64,000 nt of DNA. It comes from CAVTQZ01 sp963737015. GTDB taxonomy: Bacteria > Actinomycetota > Acidimicrobiia > Acidimicrobiales > UBA8190. A program made the position numbers and the translations under genes. The stretch lies in the NCBI GenBank assembly GCA_963737015.1, contig CAVTQZ010000001.1, positions 496,001-560,000 of the forward strand, given 5' to 3'. Every line of letters starts with the position of its first letter. Position 1 is the stretch's first letter. The notes below the pieces were generated by a model. The model was not told the origin of the DNA. It made no database searches and worked only from the letters and a program-made list of their open reading frames with translations. Of the stretch, positions 26,483 through 36,675 are shown piece after piece.

Positions 26483-27628
26483 ATGAACAGCAAGTTCGTG
26501 GTGGTCGACGGATCGAACATAGCTACCGAGGGACGGTCGACACCGAGCCTCGACCAGCTCGACGAGGCGGTGAGCGAGTTCCAGCGGCAGTTCCCCGACC
26601 AGCAGGTGATCGTGGTCGTGGACGCGACCTTCGGTCACAGGATCGACCCGAGCGAGAGAAAAGCTTTCGACGAGGCGATCGCGCATGGCGAGATCGTCTC
26701 GCCCCCCGCAGGCGCGATCGGCAGGGGAGACGCCTTCCTCCTGCGCATCGCCGAACGCGTCACCGCTCAGATCCTCTCGAACGATTCATTTCAGGAGTTT
26801 CATTCCGATCATCCATGGCTCTTCGACGAAGGGAGGCTCATCGGCGGTACACCCGTGCCGGGGATCGGATGGATATTCACCCCCCGCATTCCGGTGAGAA
26901 GTCCACGCGGTCGTGCCACGAAAACGAGTCCTCGTGGCTCGGCGGCGGCCCAACCTGTGCCGCGCAAGGCTCCCCGAAAAGTCCCTCAGACGAAGGCGCC
27001 GGCAACCCCGGCAAAGCGCGCGCCGGCAAAGAAGGTCGCGAAGCAGAAGAAGGGGACTCAGGCAGCTCCTGCGAAGAAGGCCACGAAGGCGACCAAGGCC
27101 CCGAAACGAGAGGCGCCGCCGCCGGCCAAGAAGGCGAGCTCCTCCGCCGGGCGCGCGAGGAAACAGGCCACGAAGGCCTCGAAGGCCTCGAAGACCGCCA
27201 AGGTCCTCGCGAAGGCCACGAAGGTGGCCAAGAAGGCCGCGAGGCCGGAAAAGAAAGTGACCGGGCCCGCACCGAAAGTCGGCCGCAGCCGTCCGCGCCG
27301 GGAGGCGGACGCCGGCCTCGAAGGAGCGACGAACGACCCCGTCACCTTCCTCGAATTCGTGAGCGAGCACCCGATCGGAAGCCGAGTCGAAGGGCAAGTC
27401 ACGTCGTTCACCTCGCACGGAGCCATGGTCGACGTCGGGCAGATGCACTGCTACGTGCCGCTCAAGGGCCTCGGTGTGCCGGCCCCGACGAGCGCCCGGG
27501 AGGTGCTCAAACGCGGGGATAGAAGAGCCTTCGTGTTGATCGAATTGGACGTGGCGCGCCGAGGAGCTGAGCTAGCGCTGCCCGCCGTGGCGTCGCGGGG
27601 GCGGTCTACCCGCCAAAGGTCCAGGTGA
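26483..27628 (+). CDS. NYN/PIN-type nuclease - Lys/Ala-rich tail - S1-like RNA-binding fusion
   Basis: 381 residues in three parts. Residues 1-135 look like a NYN/Zc3h12a-type nuclease: VVVDGSNIATEG (first acidic residue), QVIVVVDATFGHRI (second), and GRGDAFLLRIAERVTAQILSNDSFQEF (third acidic cluster). Residues 140-280 are a histone-H1-like run of AKKA, TKAPK and SKASK repeats, highly basic and surely disordered. Residues 285-381 resemble an S1/OB fold (IGSRVEGQVTSFTSHGAMVDVGQMHCYVPLKGLG). The set suggests a ribonuclease that docks on RNA or ribosomes. The exact target is unknown, and the domain calls come from motif reading only. The three-part order is one I do not recognise as a described family. 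Confidence 0.75.
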   Translation: MNSKFVVVDGSNIATEGRSTPSLDQLDEAVSEFQRQFPDQQVIVVVDATFGHRIDPSERKAFDEAIAHGEIVSPPAGAIGRGDAFLLRIAERVTAQILSNDSFQEFHSDHPWLFDEGRLIGGTPVPGIGWIFTPRIPVRSPRGRATKTSPRGSAAAQPVPRKAPRKVPQTKAPATPAKRAPAKKVAKQKKGTQAAPAKKATKATKAPKREAPPPAKKASSSAGRARKQATKASKASKTAKVLAKATKVAKKAARPEKKVTGPAPKVGRSRPRREADAGLEGATNDPVTFLEFVSEHPIGSRVEGQVTSFTSHGAMVDVGQMHCYVPLKGLGVPAPTSAREVLKRGDRRAFVLIELDVARRGAELALPAVASRGRSTRQRSR

Positions 27629-27634
27629 GCCCGG

Positions 27635-27666
27635 CAGGGCACTTCGTCCCTTAAGCCTCTGCCCTG
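27635..27666 (+). terminator. candidate hairpin after the NYN-S1 gene
   Basis: CAGGGCA (27635-27641) and TGCCCTG (27660-27666) form a 7-bp stem starting 7 nt after the stop codon. There is no U-tract and the loop is long (18 nt), so this is weak evidence. It could instead belong to the leader of the pilin island. Confidence 0.25.
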
Positions 27667-27701
27667 GTCAAGAATGGGCCCGAAAGTGTCGATTAAACGT
27701 C

Positions 27702-30700
27702 GTGGCCAGGAGCGACTCGATTCTTCGCCTGGTCGTCGGCCGACTTCGCCGCGCGACGAGCAAGCTGGTACGGCCGCGCCCGGGAGACGAGTCAGGGTTC
27801 TCATTGATCGAGGTCCTCCTCGCGCTCGTGCTCCTGCTCGCGGCACTGGTCGCGTCGACGAGCCTCGTGACCACCGCCCTGAAGGTCGGTGGCAATTCGC
27901 GCCTCAAGCAGGTAGCCACTGACATCGCGTCGGGAGAGCTCGACTCGGCCGTTCAGTCAGGCGCAACGCAGCTCCTCACGGAGATGGGTTTCAGCGGGTT
28001 GGGCAGCGTTGCGGCCGTCTCGTCGGTTTCCGAGGGCGGCGTCAATTATTCGGTCGAGCGTGAGGTCCAGCCCGGAACCTCGGCCTGTGCGGCACCTCAG
28101 TCGGGTGTGCCGAACGAGCTGAAGGTGACCGTGTGGGTCAGCTGGCAGGCGGGTGCCTCAGGTACCTGGTGGAGCGGATCTTCGGCGACGAACAAGCTCG
28201 TCCAGGAATCGACTCTGGTGGCGGTGCCGGCCACAGCCCTCAACGCCAACGACGGCTCGATTCTCGTGAAGATCACGGACGACCTCGGGAACCCGCAGTC
28301 GCTCGTGCAGATAACGCTGACACCGCCCGGCACCGAGCAGGTCGACAGCACGGACGCCGGTTGTGCCTTGTTCGCCAACCTGGCACCTGGTTCGTACACC
28401 GTGACGGCGTACCGCTCGGGCTGGATCGACTCGAATAACGACGTTTCCAACGGCGTTCCGTCTCAGCCGAGCTGGACCGCCAATGTCACCGCCGGGAACG
28501 TCACCACCGTTCCGGGCTCGGCTCCGCTCTACTACGCGCAGGCTGCCCATGTGTCGGAGAACTTCACCACATCGTCCGGGAACCTGCCTACTCTCGCCGT
28601 CAACGGCAATCCTGGCGGATCGTTAGCGCTGCCACTCTCCTTCTACAACAGCACGTACCTCACTAGTCCCTATGTATCGACCTCTCCGGCCCAGGTCTTC
28701 CCCTTCCGCAGCACCACCCCGGGCTACACAGTCGTTCCTACGAGTTGCAACGACGCCAACGGCCTTCCCGACGAATACACCAATGGAGTATCCAACGGGA
28801 GCACCGCGGACGGAGTGGGCCTGTCATCGCTCACGCCCGGAGGAAACACCACAGCGAACTTCTCGCTCACGCCGGTCCAGGTCGCCGTCACCGACTCCCA
28901 CGGCAACCAGCTTCAAGGGGCGAGCGTCACGGCGTCCGCTTCGACACCCACGGGGGGCACCGATTCGTCCTGCGGTTCGGGGTCACTGGCTATGCCCACG
29001 CTCTCCCTGGGAGCGACATGTCCCGGTGGAAGCGGGTGTGCCGTTCAAACTGCCTATCATTCGTCAGCCGGCACAGAAGTCGATGCGATCCTCGCTTCTT
29101 ACGTCCACTTCTTGCCTCGGCCCACGGTGCTTTCGGCTGCCCGTCACCGATCGGTGCCGCGTCGGTCGAACACTCAGAGGAATCCACAATCACGCGGAGG
29201 TGTAACTCCGCACGTCCCTGCGGTGACGTCCCAGATCCCGAACCCGTCGCACTCCAATGCCTCTGCGGGGACTTCGGGTGCCCTGAACGAGTCGGCCCTT
29301 CCCTCGACCTCGCGCAGGACCAACACCACGCTCACTTCGAGCGCTGTGCGTGTCGTGCATGGTCAAGTCGTCACATTCACCGCTTCCGTCACGGGCGCCT
29401 CAGCTGGTTCGGTAGGCCCTACCGGTACGGTGACGTTCGAAGACCGAGACGGCTTCCTGGGAACTGCCACGTTGACCAACGGTGTAGCCGATTACACGTC
29501 CTCAACGCTCGCCGCGGGCGGGACCCACAGCATCACCGCGGTTTATGGCGGAGATCAGAACTTTGCGGCATCGGCATCCCACACGCTAAACGTCGAGGTG
29601 AAGAAGGCGGCTTCTAAGACCACCCTCGTCTCGAATCTGGGCCAAAGCACGCAGGGCCAAGCCGTCACCTTCACAGCAAGTGTCGTCGCAGTCGGGCCGG
29701 GCTCCGGCCTGCCCGGAGGCAAGGTCCTGTTCGAAGACGGCACCAGGACGATTCACTCGAGCAACCTCCACGATGGGTTCGTCGTCTTCACGACATCATC
29801 GTTGTCGGATACCAGGCACAACATCACAGCCGTCTACGAAGGCAGTGCCGACGTCGGCTCCTCCAGGTCCGGGGAACTCACCCGGCAGGTGACGCATGCG
29901 GACACGAGTGTGGTACTGACATCGAGCGCGAATCCTGTACAGCCCGGCGCACCGGTCAACTTCGTCGCAACAGTGGTGCCGGTCTCCCCGGCGTCGGGAA
30001 CGCCGACTGGAAAAGTCGTCTTCAAAGACGGCAACAAGGTGCTTGATAGGTCGAGTTTGAAGGACGGGATCGCTAACTTCGTGACGTCGTCACTGGTTCC
30101 CGGGTCGACACACGCGATCACGGCTGTCTACCACGGAAGCAAGAACTTCAAGGGATCCTCGTCGAACGTGCTGTCCACGACGGTCCTTACGTCGGTCACT
30201 ACCGGCGACGCACCGAAAGCGACTCTCGACTCGTGGTACGGCCACTTCAACCCCAGATCCAATGCGCGGCTCTTGTCGGCAGTGGCCACGCAGACCACGA
30301 TCTCCTCGAACGCCAACCCGAGCACGTACGGCCAGTCGGTGACGCTCACGGCCACCGTCTCGCCCGACGACGGCGGGGGCTCGGTGGCCTTTTACCAGAA
30401 CGGGTCCTCGATATCCGGCTGTACGGCTCAAACGCTCTCGAACGTGGGGGGCAGTTATCAGGCCACCTGCACAACGACGGCCTTGTCGGGGGGCACTGAC
30501 ACCATCAGCGCTACCTACAGCGGTGACACCTCGTACGCGACATCGACGACGACTTCCACGACCCTTGCCGACGTCACGGGTCACGGGAACACGGGCACTC
30601 CGCAAGGGGGGGTAACCATAGGGACCAGCGGCCCCACGACTTTGAGCGCAAACGCGATCTCTCTCGACGGCTCGACCGGTTGGGTGCAGACCACGAACTC

Positions 30701-33255
30701 CTACTCGGGCCCCACAACGTTTTCCATCGTCGCCTGGTTCAAGTCGAGTAGCTCTTCGGGCGGGTCCATAGCTGGATTCACAAACGTCCAAGGCAACTCG
30801 GGCCAGTCGAGCTGGGACCGCCAGCTCTGGTTGGACAACAGCGGAAAACTGGTGTTCGGCGTCTACCCCGGGGCTACCGACGAGGTGACATCGCCCTCGG
30901 CTTACAACAACGGTCAATGGCACCTGGCCGTGGCGGTGCTCGGTGCGTCCGGTCAGCAGCTGTATGTGGACGGAACGAAGGTTGTTTCCAACTCGTCGGT
31001 CACCACGGCGCAGAGCTACACGGGTTATTGGCACGTCGGCTGGGCCAGCGAGTCGAGCTGGCCCGACGCCCCCACGTCCAGCTACTTCAACGGGTCGTTG
31101 GCCGAAGCGGCCATCGTCCCGTCGCAGCTCTCGGCGGCGCAGATCACCACCCTTTACGGAGAAGCGAGCACATCGGCCTTCGCCACCTACATGGGCGGGC
31201 TCTCGCCGACCTCTTACTGGCCGATGCAGCAGGGAAACGTGACGCAAACCGTCAACAAGGCGAGCACCACGATTTCGGTCACCTCGAGCGTCAACCCGAG
31301 CACTTATGGCCAATCTGTCATGTTCACGGCGACCGTGTCCGAGACGGCTCCGGGGAACGCGACCGGGACCGTGACTTTCAAGGACGGAGCCACCACGCTC
31401 GGTACCGGGACGCTCAGCAACGATGTCGCGACTTACACGACGTCGAGCCTCTCGGTCGCGACCCACAGCATCACGGCCGTCTACGCGGGTGACTCGAACT
31501 TCTCGGGCTCCACCTCGAGCACTCTCTCGCAAGTGGTGAACCAGGCGAGCTCCACGACGACCCTTACCTCGAGCGCCAACCCGAGCGTCTACGGCCAGTC
31601 CGTCACGTTCACCGCCACCGTCGCCGCAGTGTCACCTGGATCGGGCACTGCCACCGGCACCGTCACGTTCAAGGACGGAGCGACGACGCTCGGAACGGGG
31701 ACCTTGAGCGGTGGAGTCGCCACGTACACGACCTCGTCGCTCGCGCTCGGCACGCACAGCGTCACCGCCGCCTACGGAGGCGACACGAACTTCAAGAGCT
31801 CCACCTCGAGCACCCTTTCGCAGGTGGTGAACCAGGCGAGCTCCACCACTACCCTCACCTCGAGCTCGAACCCGAGCGTCTACGGCCAGTCCGTCACGTT
31901 CACCGCGACGGTCGCCGGGGCTTCGCCCTCCACGGGAACTCCGACCGGCACCGTCACGTTCAAGGACGGAGGGACGACTCTCGGAACGGGGACCTTGAGC
32001 GGTGGAGTGGCCACGTACACGACCTCGTCGCTCGCGCTCGGCACGCACAGCGTCACCGCCGCCTACGGAGGCGACACGAACTTCAAGAGCTCCACCTCGA
32101 GCACTCTTTCGCAGGTGGTGAACCAGGCGAGCTCCACCACTACCCTCACCTCGAGCCTGAACCCGAGCCAGTACAACCAGTCCGTCACGTTCACCGCCAC
32201 CGTCGCAGCGGCCTCGCCGGCGACAGGCACTCCGACCGGCACAGTCACGTTCAAGGACGGAGGCACAACCCTCGGGACCGGGACCTTGAGCGGAGGGGTC
32301 GCGACGTACTCGACTTCGACCCTCAGCATCGGCACCCACAGCATCACCGCGGTCTACGGAGGCGACACGAACTTCACTGGTTCGACCTCGAGCGTTCTGT
32401 CGCAGGTGGTGAACCAGATCAGCACGACCGTCACCATCGCTTCGAATGGAAGCTCGGTGTTCGGTCAATCGGTCACGTTCACTTCCTCCGTGTCCCCGTC
32501 GTCAGCACAGGGCACGATCGGCTACTACGACAATGGCAACTTTGTCGCCTGCGTCAGCACCAACAATTACGTGCTCTCACCCAACCCCTTCAACTGTCCC
32601 GTGGTCGGCGGCGCGACCACGACATACACGACGTCGCAGTTGACGACTGGCTCACACACGATCACCGCGTACTTCTTCGGCTCGACCAATTACCGCGTCG
32701 TCGTCGAACGCCCCCACAGTCACATGGACAGTGAACCAAGCGAACACGACGACCACGCTCGCTTCGAGCGTCAACCCGAGCTTCTTCGGCCAGTCGGTCA
32801 CCTTCACCGCAACGGTCGCGCCGGTCTCGCCAGGTGCGGGCACACCCACGGGCACCGTCACCTTCAAGGACGGTGGCACCACCCTTGGGACCGGGACCCT
32901 GAGCGGAGGGTTCGCAACATACAGCACCTCCTCCTTGACTCTGGGGACACACAACATCACCGCCGTCTACGGAGGCGACACCAACTTCCAAACCTCTACA
33001 TCGAGCATTCTCCAACAGCATGTCGGCAACGCCGCGATCGACGCACTGTCGAGCCTTCCGTACGGGACATACGTGATAGCGGCTACTTACAACAATGCGA
33101 GCCTCGGTGAGCACTACTCCTCCTCGTATTCGGGCAGCCCGAACGTCGTGGTACAGGTCACGACCAGCGGGGTGTACGTCAACTACTCGGTTAGCGGCTC
33201 GGTCAACTGGGTCCAGGTGCCTTCCGGCTCCGCGATCGATGTGGGTGTCCAGTGA
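27702..33255 (+). CDS. giant prepilin-type protein with Ig-like and LamG-like modules (one +1 frameshift)
   Basis: About 1850 residues once one extra base near 32694 (tac-cgcg) is removed. Before it the frame ends ITAYFFGSTNY; after it the next frame resumes with the expected Ig pattern and reaches the stop at 33255. The N-terminus is a type IV prepilin signal: a basic leader, then G-FSLIEVLLALVLLLAALVAST with Glu at mature position 5. A pilin-like head and a carboxypeptidase-type beta domain (about 190-235) follow. Then come about ten bacterial Ig-like (Big_3/Ig_5-type) modules, with a LamG/concanavalin-like module (about residues 965-1160) between the fourth and fifth. It is probably a surface adhesin carried on a pilus tip or pseudopilus. 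It is far larger than usual pilins. Confidence 0.82.
31533..32405 (+). repeat. three tandem 291-bp units encoding Ig-like modules
   Basis: Units start at 31533, 31824 and 32115, each opening with gtggtgaaccaggcgagctc, and encode 97 residues. The DNA is nearly identical over long stretches (around the TVTFKDG and GGDTNFKSS parts), so copy number could vary by recombination and could confuse assembly. Confidence 0.9.
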
Positions 33256-33910
33256 CGAGGATGCGGCGCAACGAGGCCGGCTTGAGCCTGATCGAAGTGC
33301 TGATCGCGATGTTGATCATGTCGATCGTGATCATCGTGGTCGACACGTCGGTCGGAGTTCTGAACTCGAAGTCCAACACGCTGTCGCAGTCGGATCAGGC
33401 AATTGACCAGCTGCAGGTGGCGGAGCAGACAGTCGTACGAGACGTCCATGCAGCGACGTCCTGGTGCAGCCCGCCGGTGGCGAGGCATCACGCCCTCGCG
33501 CCTTGCACAGCCTTCACCGCGGCGCCGACCGCCAGCGAGTTGAAATTCAATGCGGTTCTCGACTCCTCGAGCTGGAGCAGCCCGACAAGCTTCGACTTCA
33601 AGCTGACCACCATGTCCGACGGCAGCAAGCAGTTGACGGTGGCCGAAGAACAATGGTTCTGCGACCGTTCTGGCCTCGAACCTGGACCCGACCAGCTACG
33701 ACGTTCACATCGAATTCGGTCACAGTGACCACCGTCAGTGCGCAGCAGTGGAACTACTACAACTACATAGGGATCACGCTCACTATGGACAGCCCTCGTT
33801 ATGGAGCGCGGTATATGACGAAGACCACGACGGCTGACCAACAGGTTGAGGCGTGGAACGTCGAGTACGCGTGCACCGCGGCCAAGGGCAGCGGAGCCAC
33901 GCCATGTTGA
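33252..33910 (+). CDS. minor pilin-like protein with N-methylation signal (two +1 frameshifts)
   Basis: The start overlaps the giant gene by 4 nt (GTGA). A short leader MTRMRRNEAG precedes LSLIEVLIAMLIMSIVIIVVDTS, a class III-like prepilin signal with Glu5. The frame breaks twice. Removing one extra base near 33651 gives a continuation to NLDPTSY, and removing another near 33700 gives TFTSNSVTVTTVSAQQW and the C-terminal EYACTAAKGSGATPC. The repaired protein is about 218 residues, like a PilW/GspJ-type minor pilin. It presumably joins the giant prepilin in a pilus or pseudopilus. The two breaks are single-base insertions and may be sequence errors. Confidence 0.78.
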
Positions 33911-35412
33911 CGGCGATCCTCGAGCGGCTCGTCCGCCGAGGCCCCGTGCGATCCGAAGCCGGCCAGGCAATGCTGATCGTCATAGCCGCGCTTGCGCTGT
34001 TGGCGACGATCCCCCTGGTCGTGATCACGACCACGGACAACCAGCTGCCGTTAACCACGGGGAACCTGAACTGGAATGCCGCGTACGAGGCTGCCCAGGC
34101 GGGGCTCAACGACTACATCCAGAACCTGGACGCGAACCAGAGCTACGCCCAGTACAGCAAGTCGAACGAGCCCTCCACACCCAACCCGGCGTTCGCCCGT
34201 TGGGAGCAAGTCGGAGGAACGACGAACCCGCCCCAATGGTTCGAGTACACCCCTAGCGTCGCGAACGGAAGCGTGACCCTCAAAGTGAGTGGTAAGGCGG
34301 GGAACGGCTCGCGGGCGGTCGTGCGGAACTTCACCTACGCCCTGGTTCCTCAATCGACGCTCGACTACATCTACTGGACGAACTACGAGAAGATCGACCC
34401 GAACCTGCCGAGCCCGCCGGGAGCCGGCGGCCTAAGCGGGAGCTGTGCCTTTTACCAGGGCCAGTCAGGGAACGACCTGTGCGACATCGTCTTCGTCACG
34501 GGGGACACCCTGAATGGCCCGGTTTTCTCGAACGACGGCTTCTACATATGTGGCAACCCGGCCTTCGACGCGACCGTGCAGAGCGCAGACTCCTACATGT
34601 CGTCGCCCTACTGGAGCAATTACCCCGGCTGCGGAAGCGGGTCGCCGACCTTTGCCGGTGGCGCCCCGACGTTGGTGAGCAACCAGCCCGTACCTTCAAC
34701 GGGGGCTGCACTCGCGCCCGCCCAGCAACTCGGCTGCACGATCACCGACAGCGGAAGCGGAGTGACCTTCACCCTGAGCGGCTCGACGATCACATGGTCC
34801 GGTGGGACGCTCGGCCAGAGTGGTAACTCGACGACCGCATGTGGAGGCTCGACAGGCGGGGGCTCTGTCACATTCGCCAACCTGAAGTCGGCGATCTTCT
34901 ATGTAACGGGGAATATCAACGTGAGTGGGAACATGACGGGCTTCCTCACCCTGGTCGCCAGCGGGAACATCGACGTAACGGGCGATATAACGTACCCTTC
35001 GGCGAACAAGACCACCGTCAATGGTGTCGACTACGATCCTCATGACGCGCTCGGACTCGTGACCCAGAACTTCATCGACGTGACGACCACCTCGAGCACC
35101 GAGATCGACGCCGCAATGCTCGCGGCAGGTGGCTCTTTCTATGCCAATGACTACAACTCACAGAACTGTCCAGGCGGGGTGAACACCTGCCCCACTCTCA
35201 CCATCGTCGGCGCACTCGCACAGGACTACCGCGGCCCGGTGGGTCGCTACGGATACTCCGCCCAGGGCTTTCTCAAGAACTACGTCTACGACGAGTCACT
35301 TCAGACCCTGTGGCCGCCCTTCTTCCTTCCTCCGTCGGGTGCTACCTGGAACCCGACGAGCTACGACGAGATCCAGCCCGGGCCGTCGAACGAGGCGGTG
35401 GCGGGCACTTAG
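33904..35412 (+). CDS. PilX-like membrane-anchored pilus accessory protein
   Basis: 502 residues, with its ATG overlapping the stop of the minor pilin gene by 7 nt (ATGTTGA). The N-terminus SEAGQAMLIVIAALALLATIPLVVITTT is a single hydrophobic segment like those of PilX-type proteins and minor pilins, but without the Glu5 of classical pilins. The rest is extracytoplasmic: NWNAAYEAAQAGLNDYIQNLD, several Cys pairs (SCAF/DLC, ICG/GCG), and a beta-helix-like stretch around FYVTGNINVSGNMTGFL. It is likely the third part of the pilus-tip complex encoded here. No pilus assembly ATPase, inner membrane platform or prepilin peptidase is present in the window. Confidence 0.75.
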   Translation: MLTAILERLVRRGPVRSEAGQAMLIVIAALALLATIPLVVITTTDNQLPLTTGNLNWNAAYEAAQAGLNDYIQNLDANQSYAQYSKSNEPSTPNPAFARWEQVGGTTNPPQWFEYTPSVANGSVTLKVSGKAGNGSRAVVRNFTYALVPQSTLDYIYWTNYEKIDPNLPSPPGAGGLSGSCAFYQGQSGNDLCDIVFVTGDTLNGPVFSNDGFYICGNPAFDATVQSADSYMSSPYWSNYPGCGSGSPTFAGGAPTLVSNQPVPSTGAALAPAQQLGCTITDSGSGVTFTLSGSTITWSGGTLGQSGNSTTACGGSTGGGSVTFANLKSAIFYVTGNINVSGNMTGFLTLVASGNIDVTGDITYPSANKTTVNGVDYDPHDALGLVTQNFIDVTTTSSTEIDAAMLAAGGSFYANDYNSQNCPGGVNTCPTLTIVGALAQDYRGPVGRYGYSAQGFLKNYVYDESLQTLWPPFFLPPSGATWNPTSYDEIQPGPSNEAVAGT

Positions 35413-35431
35413 CACGAGCGAAGCGAGCCGC

Positions 35432-35437
35432 TAGCCT
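35432..35437 (+). promoter_or_regulatory. -10-like TAGCCT with TTAGCA -35-like box
   Basis: TAGCCT ends 9 nt before the GTG at 35447. TTAGCA lies 17 bp upstream (35409-35414), the best-spaced -35-like match among these promoters, though it overlaps the preceding stop codon. Confidence 0.45.
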
Positions 35438-35446
35438 CGGCCGTCA

Positions 35447-35866
35447 GTGGTCCGTCCCGAAGAGGTCCTTCCGCACCGTCCACCTTTTCTCTTCGTGGAC
35501 GAGGTTCTGGACCTCCAACCTGGCCAGGCGGCGCGGGGGCGCTGGCACCTGAGCGGTGACGAGGCTTTCTTCGCCGGTCATTTCCCCGGCCGCCCGACGC
35601 TCCCGGGGGTGCTCATGGTCGAATCACTCGCGCAGCTCGGCGGCATCGCCGTGCTGGCCGACGAGCGGTTCGCCGGTCGCCTACCCCTGTTCGGGGGGAT
35701 CGACAAGGCGCGCTTCAGGCGCCAAGTGATCCCGGGCGATTCGCTCGAGCTCGAAGTCACGCTCGGTCGGCTGTCTTCCAGGGCCGGCACGGGCCGCGGC
35801 AGGGCGACGGTCGACGGGGACCTCGCCTGTGAGGCGGACCTCCTGTTCGTGATCGTCGACAGCTGA
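35447..35866 (+). CDS. 3-hydroxyacyl-ACP dehydratase-like (FabZ hot-dog) protein
   Basis: 139 residues with the FabZ signature: LPHRPPFLFVDEV, then AGHFPGRPTLPGVLMVESLAQLGG carrying the catalytic His and Glu. FabZ removes water from 3-hydroxyacyl-ACP in fatty acid synthesis. Here the gene stands apart from other fab genes, so a specialised role is possible. The C-terminal strand pattern (GDSLELEVTLGRLSSRAGTGRG) is normal for the hot-dog fold. The GTG start at 35447 has no ribosome site but a -10-like box just upstream. xth follows after 9 bp. Confidence 0.85.
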   Translation: MVRPEEVLPHRPPFLFVDEVLDLQPGQAARGRWHLSGDEAFFAGHFPGRPTLPGVLMVESLAQLGGIAVLADERFAGRLPLFGGIDKARFRRQVIPGDSLELEVTLGRLSSRAGTGRGRATVDGDLACEADLLFVIVDS

Positions 35867-35875
35867 GGAGAACCG

Positions 35876-36655
35876 ATGTCAGGACTTCGTTTGGCGACAT
35901 GGAACGTGAACTCGCTCACGGCGCGCCTCTCCAAGGTCGAGGAATGGATCGGGTATGCCCAGCCCGACATCTTGTGCATGCAGGAGACGAAGGTCTCGAA
36001 CTCTGCGTTTCCGGCGATGGCGCTCTCGGCTCTCGGTTACGAGTCGGCGTCCCACGGGGAGGGCCGCTGGAACGGGGTCGCCATTGCGAGCCGTGTCGGT
36101 CTTTCCGACGTCCAGTCCGGTTTCGTCACAGGTGCCGACGAGCAAGGCGCAAGGGTGATGGGCGCCACGTGCGGCGGTATCCGCGTCCACAGCATCTATG
36201 CACCGAACGGCCGTAGCGTCGGAAGCGAGCACTACGTCGCCAAGCTCGCATGGCTCAAGGACCTGCGTGCGCACATCGAGCAGACCTGCAAACCCACCGA
36301 CGACGTAGCCGTATGCGGCGACTTCAACGTCGCGCCAGACGATCGCGACGTCTGGGACCCCACGGCCTGCCACGGTGGTACCCACGTCTCGGAGCCGGAG
36401 CGTGCGACCGTCAAGGACCTGGAGGACTGGGGGCTCGTGGACGTCTTCCGCGTGCATTATCCGCAGTCGCAGCTCTTCACTTGGTGGGACTACCGCGCCG
36501 GCAACTTCCACAAGCACTTCGGGATGCGGATAGACCTCATGCTCGTGAGCAGGCCCCTGGCGGACCGGAGCACCTACGCCCTCATCGATCGCAACGCTCG
36601 CAAGGGAAAGCTCCCCTCGGACCACGCCCCGACCTTCGTGGACTTCGCCGGCTGA
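35876..36655 (+). CDS. xth: exodeoxyribonuclease III (AP endonuclease)
   Basis: 259 residues of the Xth/ExoA family, which cuts DNA at abasic sites and trims 3-prime ends in base excision repair. All motifs are visible: ATWNVNSL (about 9), MQETKV (about 36, catalytic Glu), the Tyr in IRVHSIYAPNGR, GDFNVAP (about 146, Asp and Asn), MRIDLMLVS, and the final SDHAPTFVDF (about 250, Asp-His). AGGAGAA precedes the ATG. It follows the FabZ-like gene closely and faces the convergent UvrD-type helicase. Confidence 0.95.
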   Translation: MSGLRLATWNVNSLTARLSKVEEWIGYAQPDILCMQETKVSNSAFPAMALSALGYESASHGEGRWNGVAIASRVGLSDVQSGFVTGADEQGARVMGATCGGIRVHSIYAPNGRSVGSEHYVAKLAWLKDLRAHIEQTCKPTDDVAVCGDFNVAPDDRDVWDPTACHGGTHVSEPERATVKDLEDWGLVDVFRVHYPQSQLFTWWDYRAGNFHKHFGMRIDLMLVSRPLADRSTYALIDRNARKGKLPSDHAPTFVDFAG

Positions 36656-36675
36656 CCTAGCGCGTTTGGAGGGAG

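Noticed and set aside
27629..27701. Cyclic-di-GMP riboswitch before the pilin island
   Set aside because: I looked for the GEMM core and conserved tetraloop-receptor elements, but the 73-bp gap is too short and the motifs are missing.
31533..32405. CRISPR or satellite DNA
   Set aside because: The 291-bp units encode Ig-like modules in one frame.
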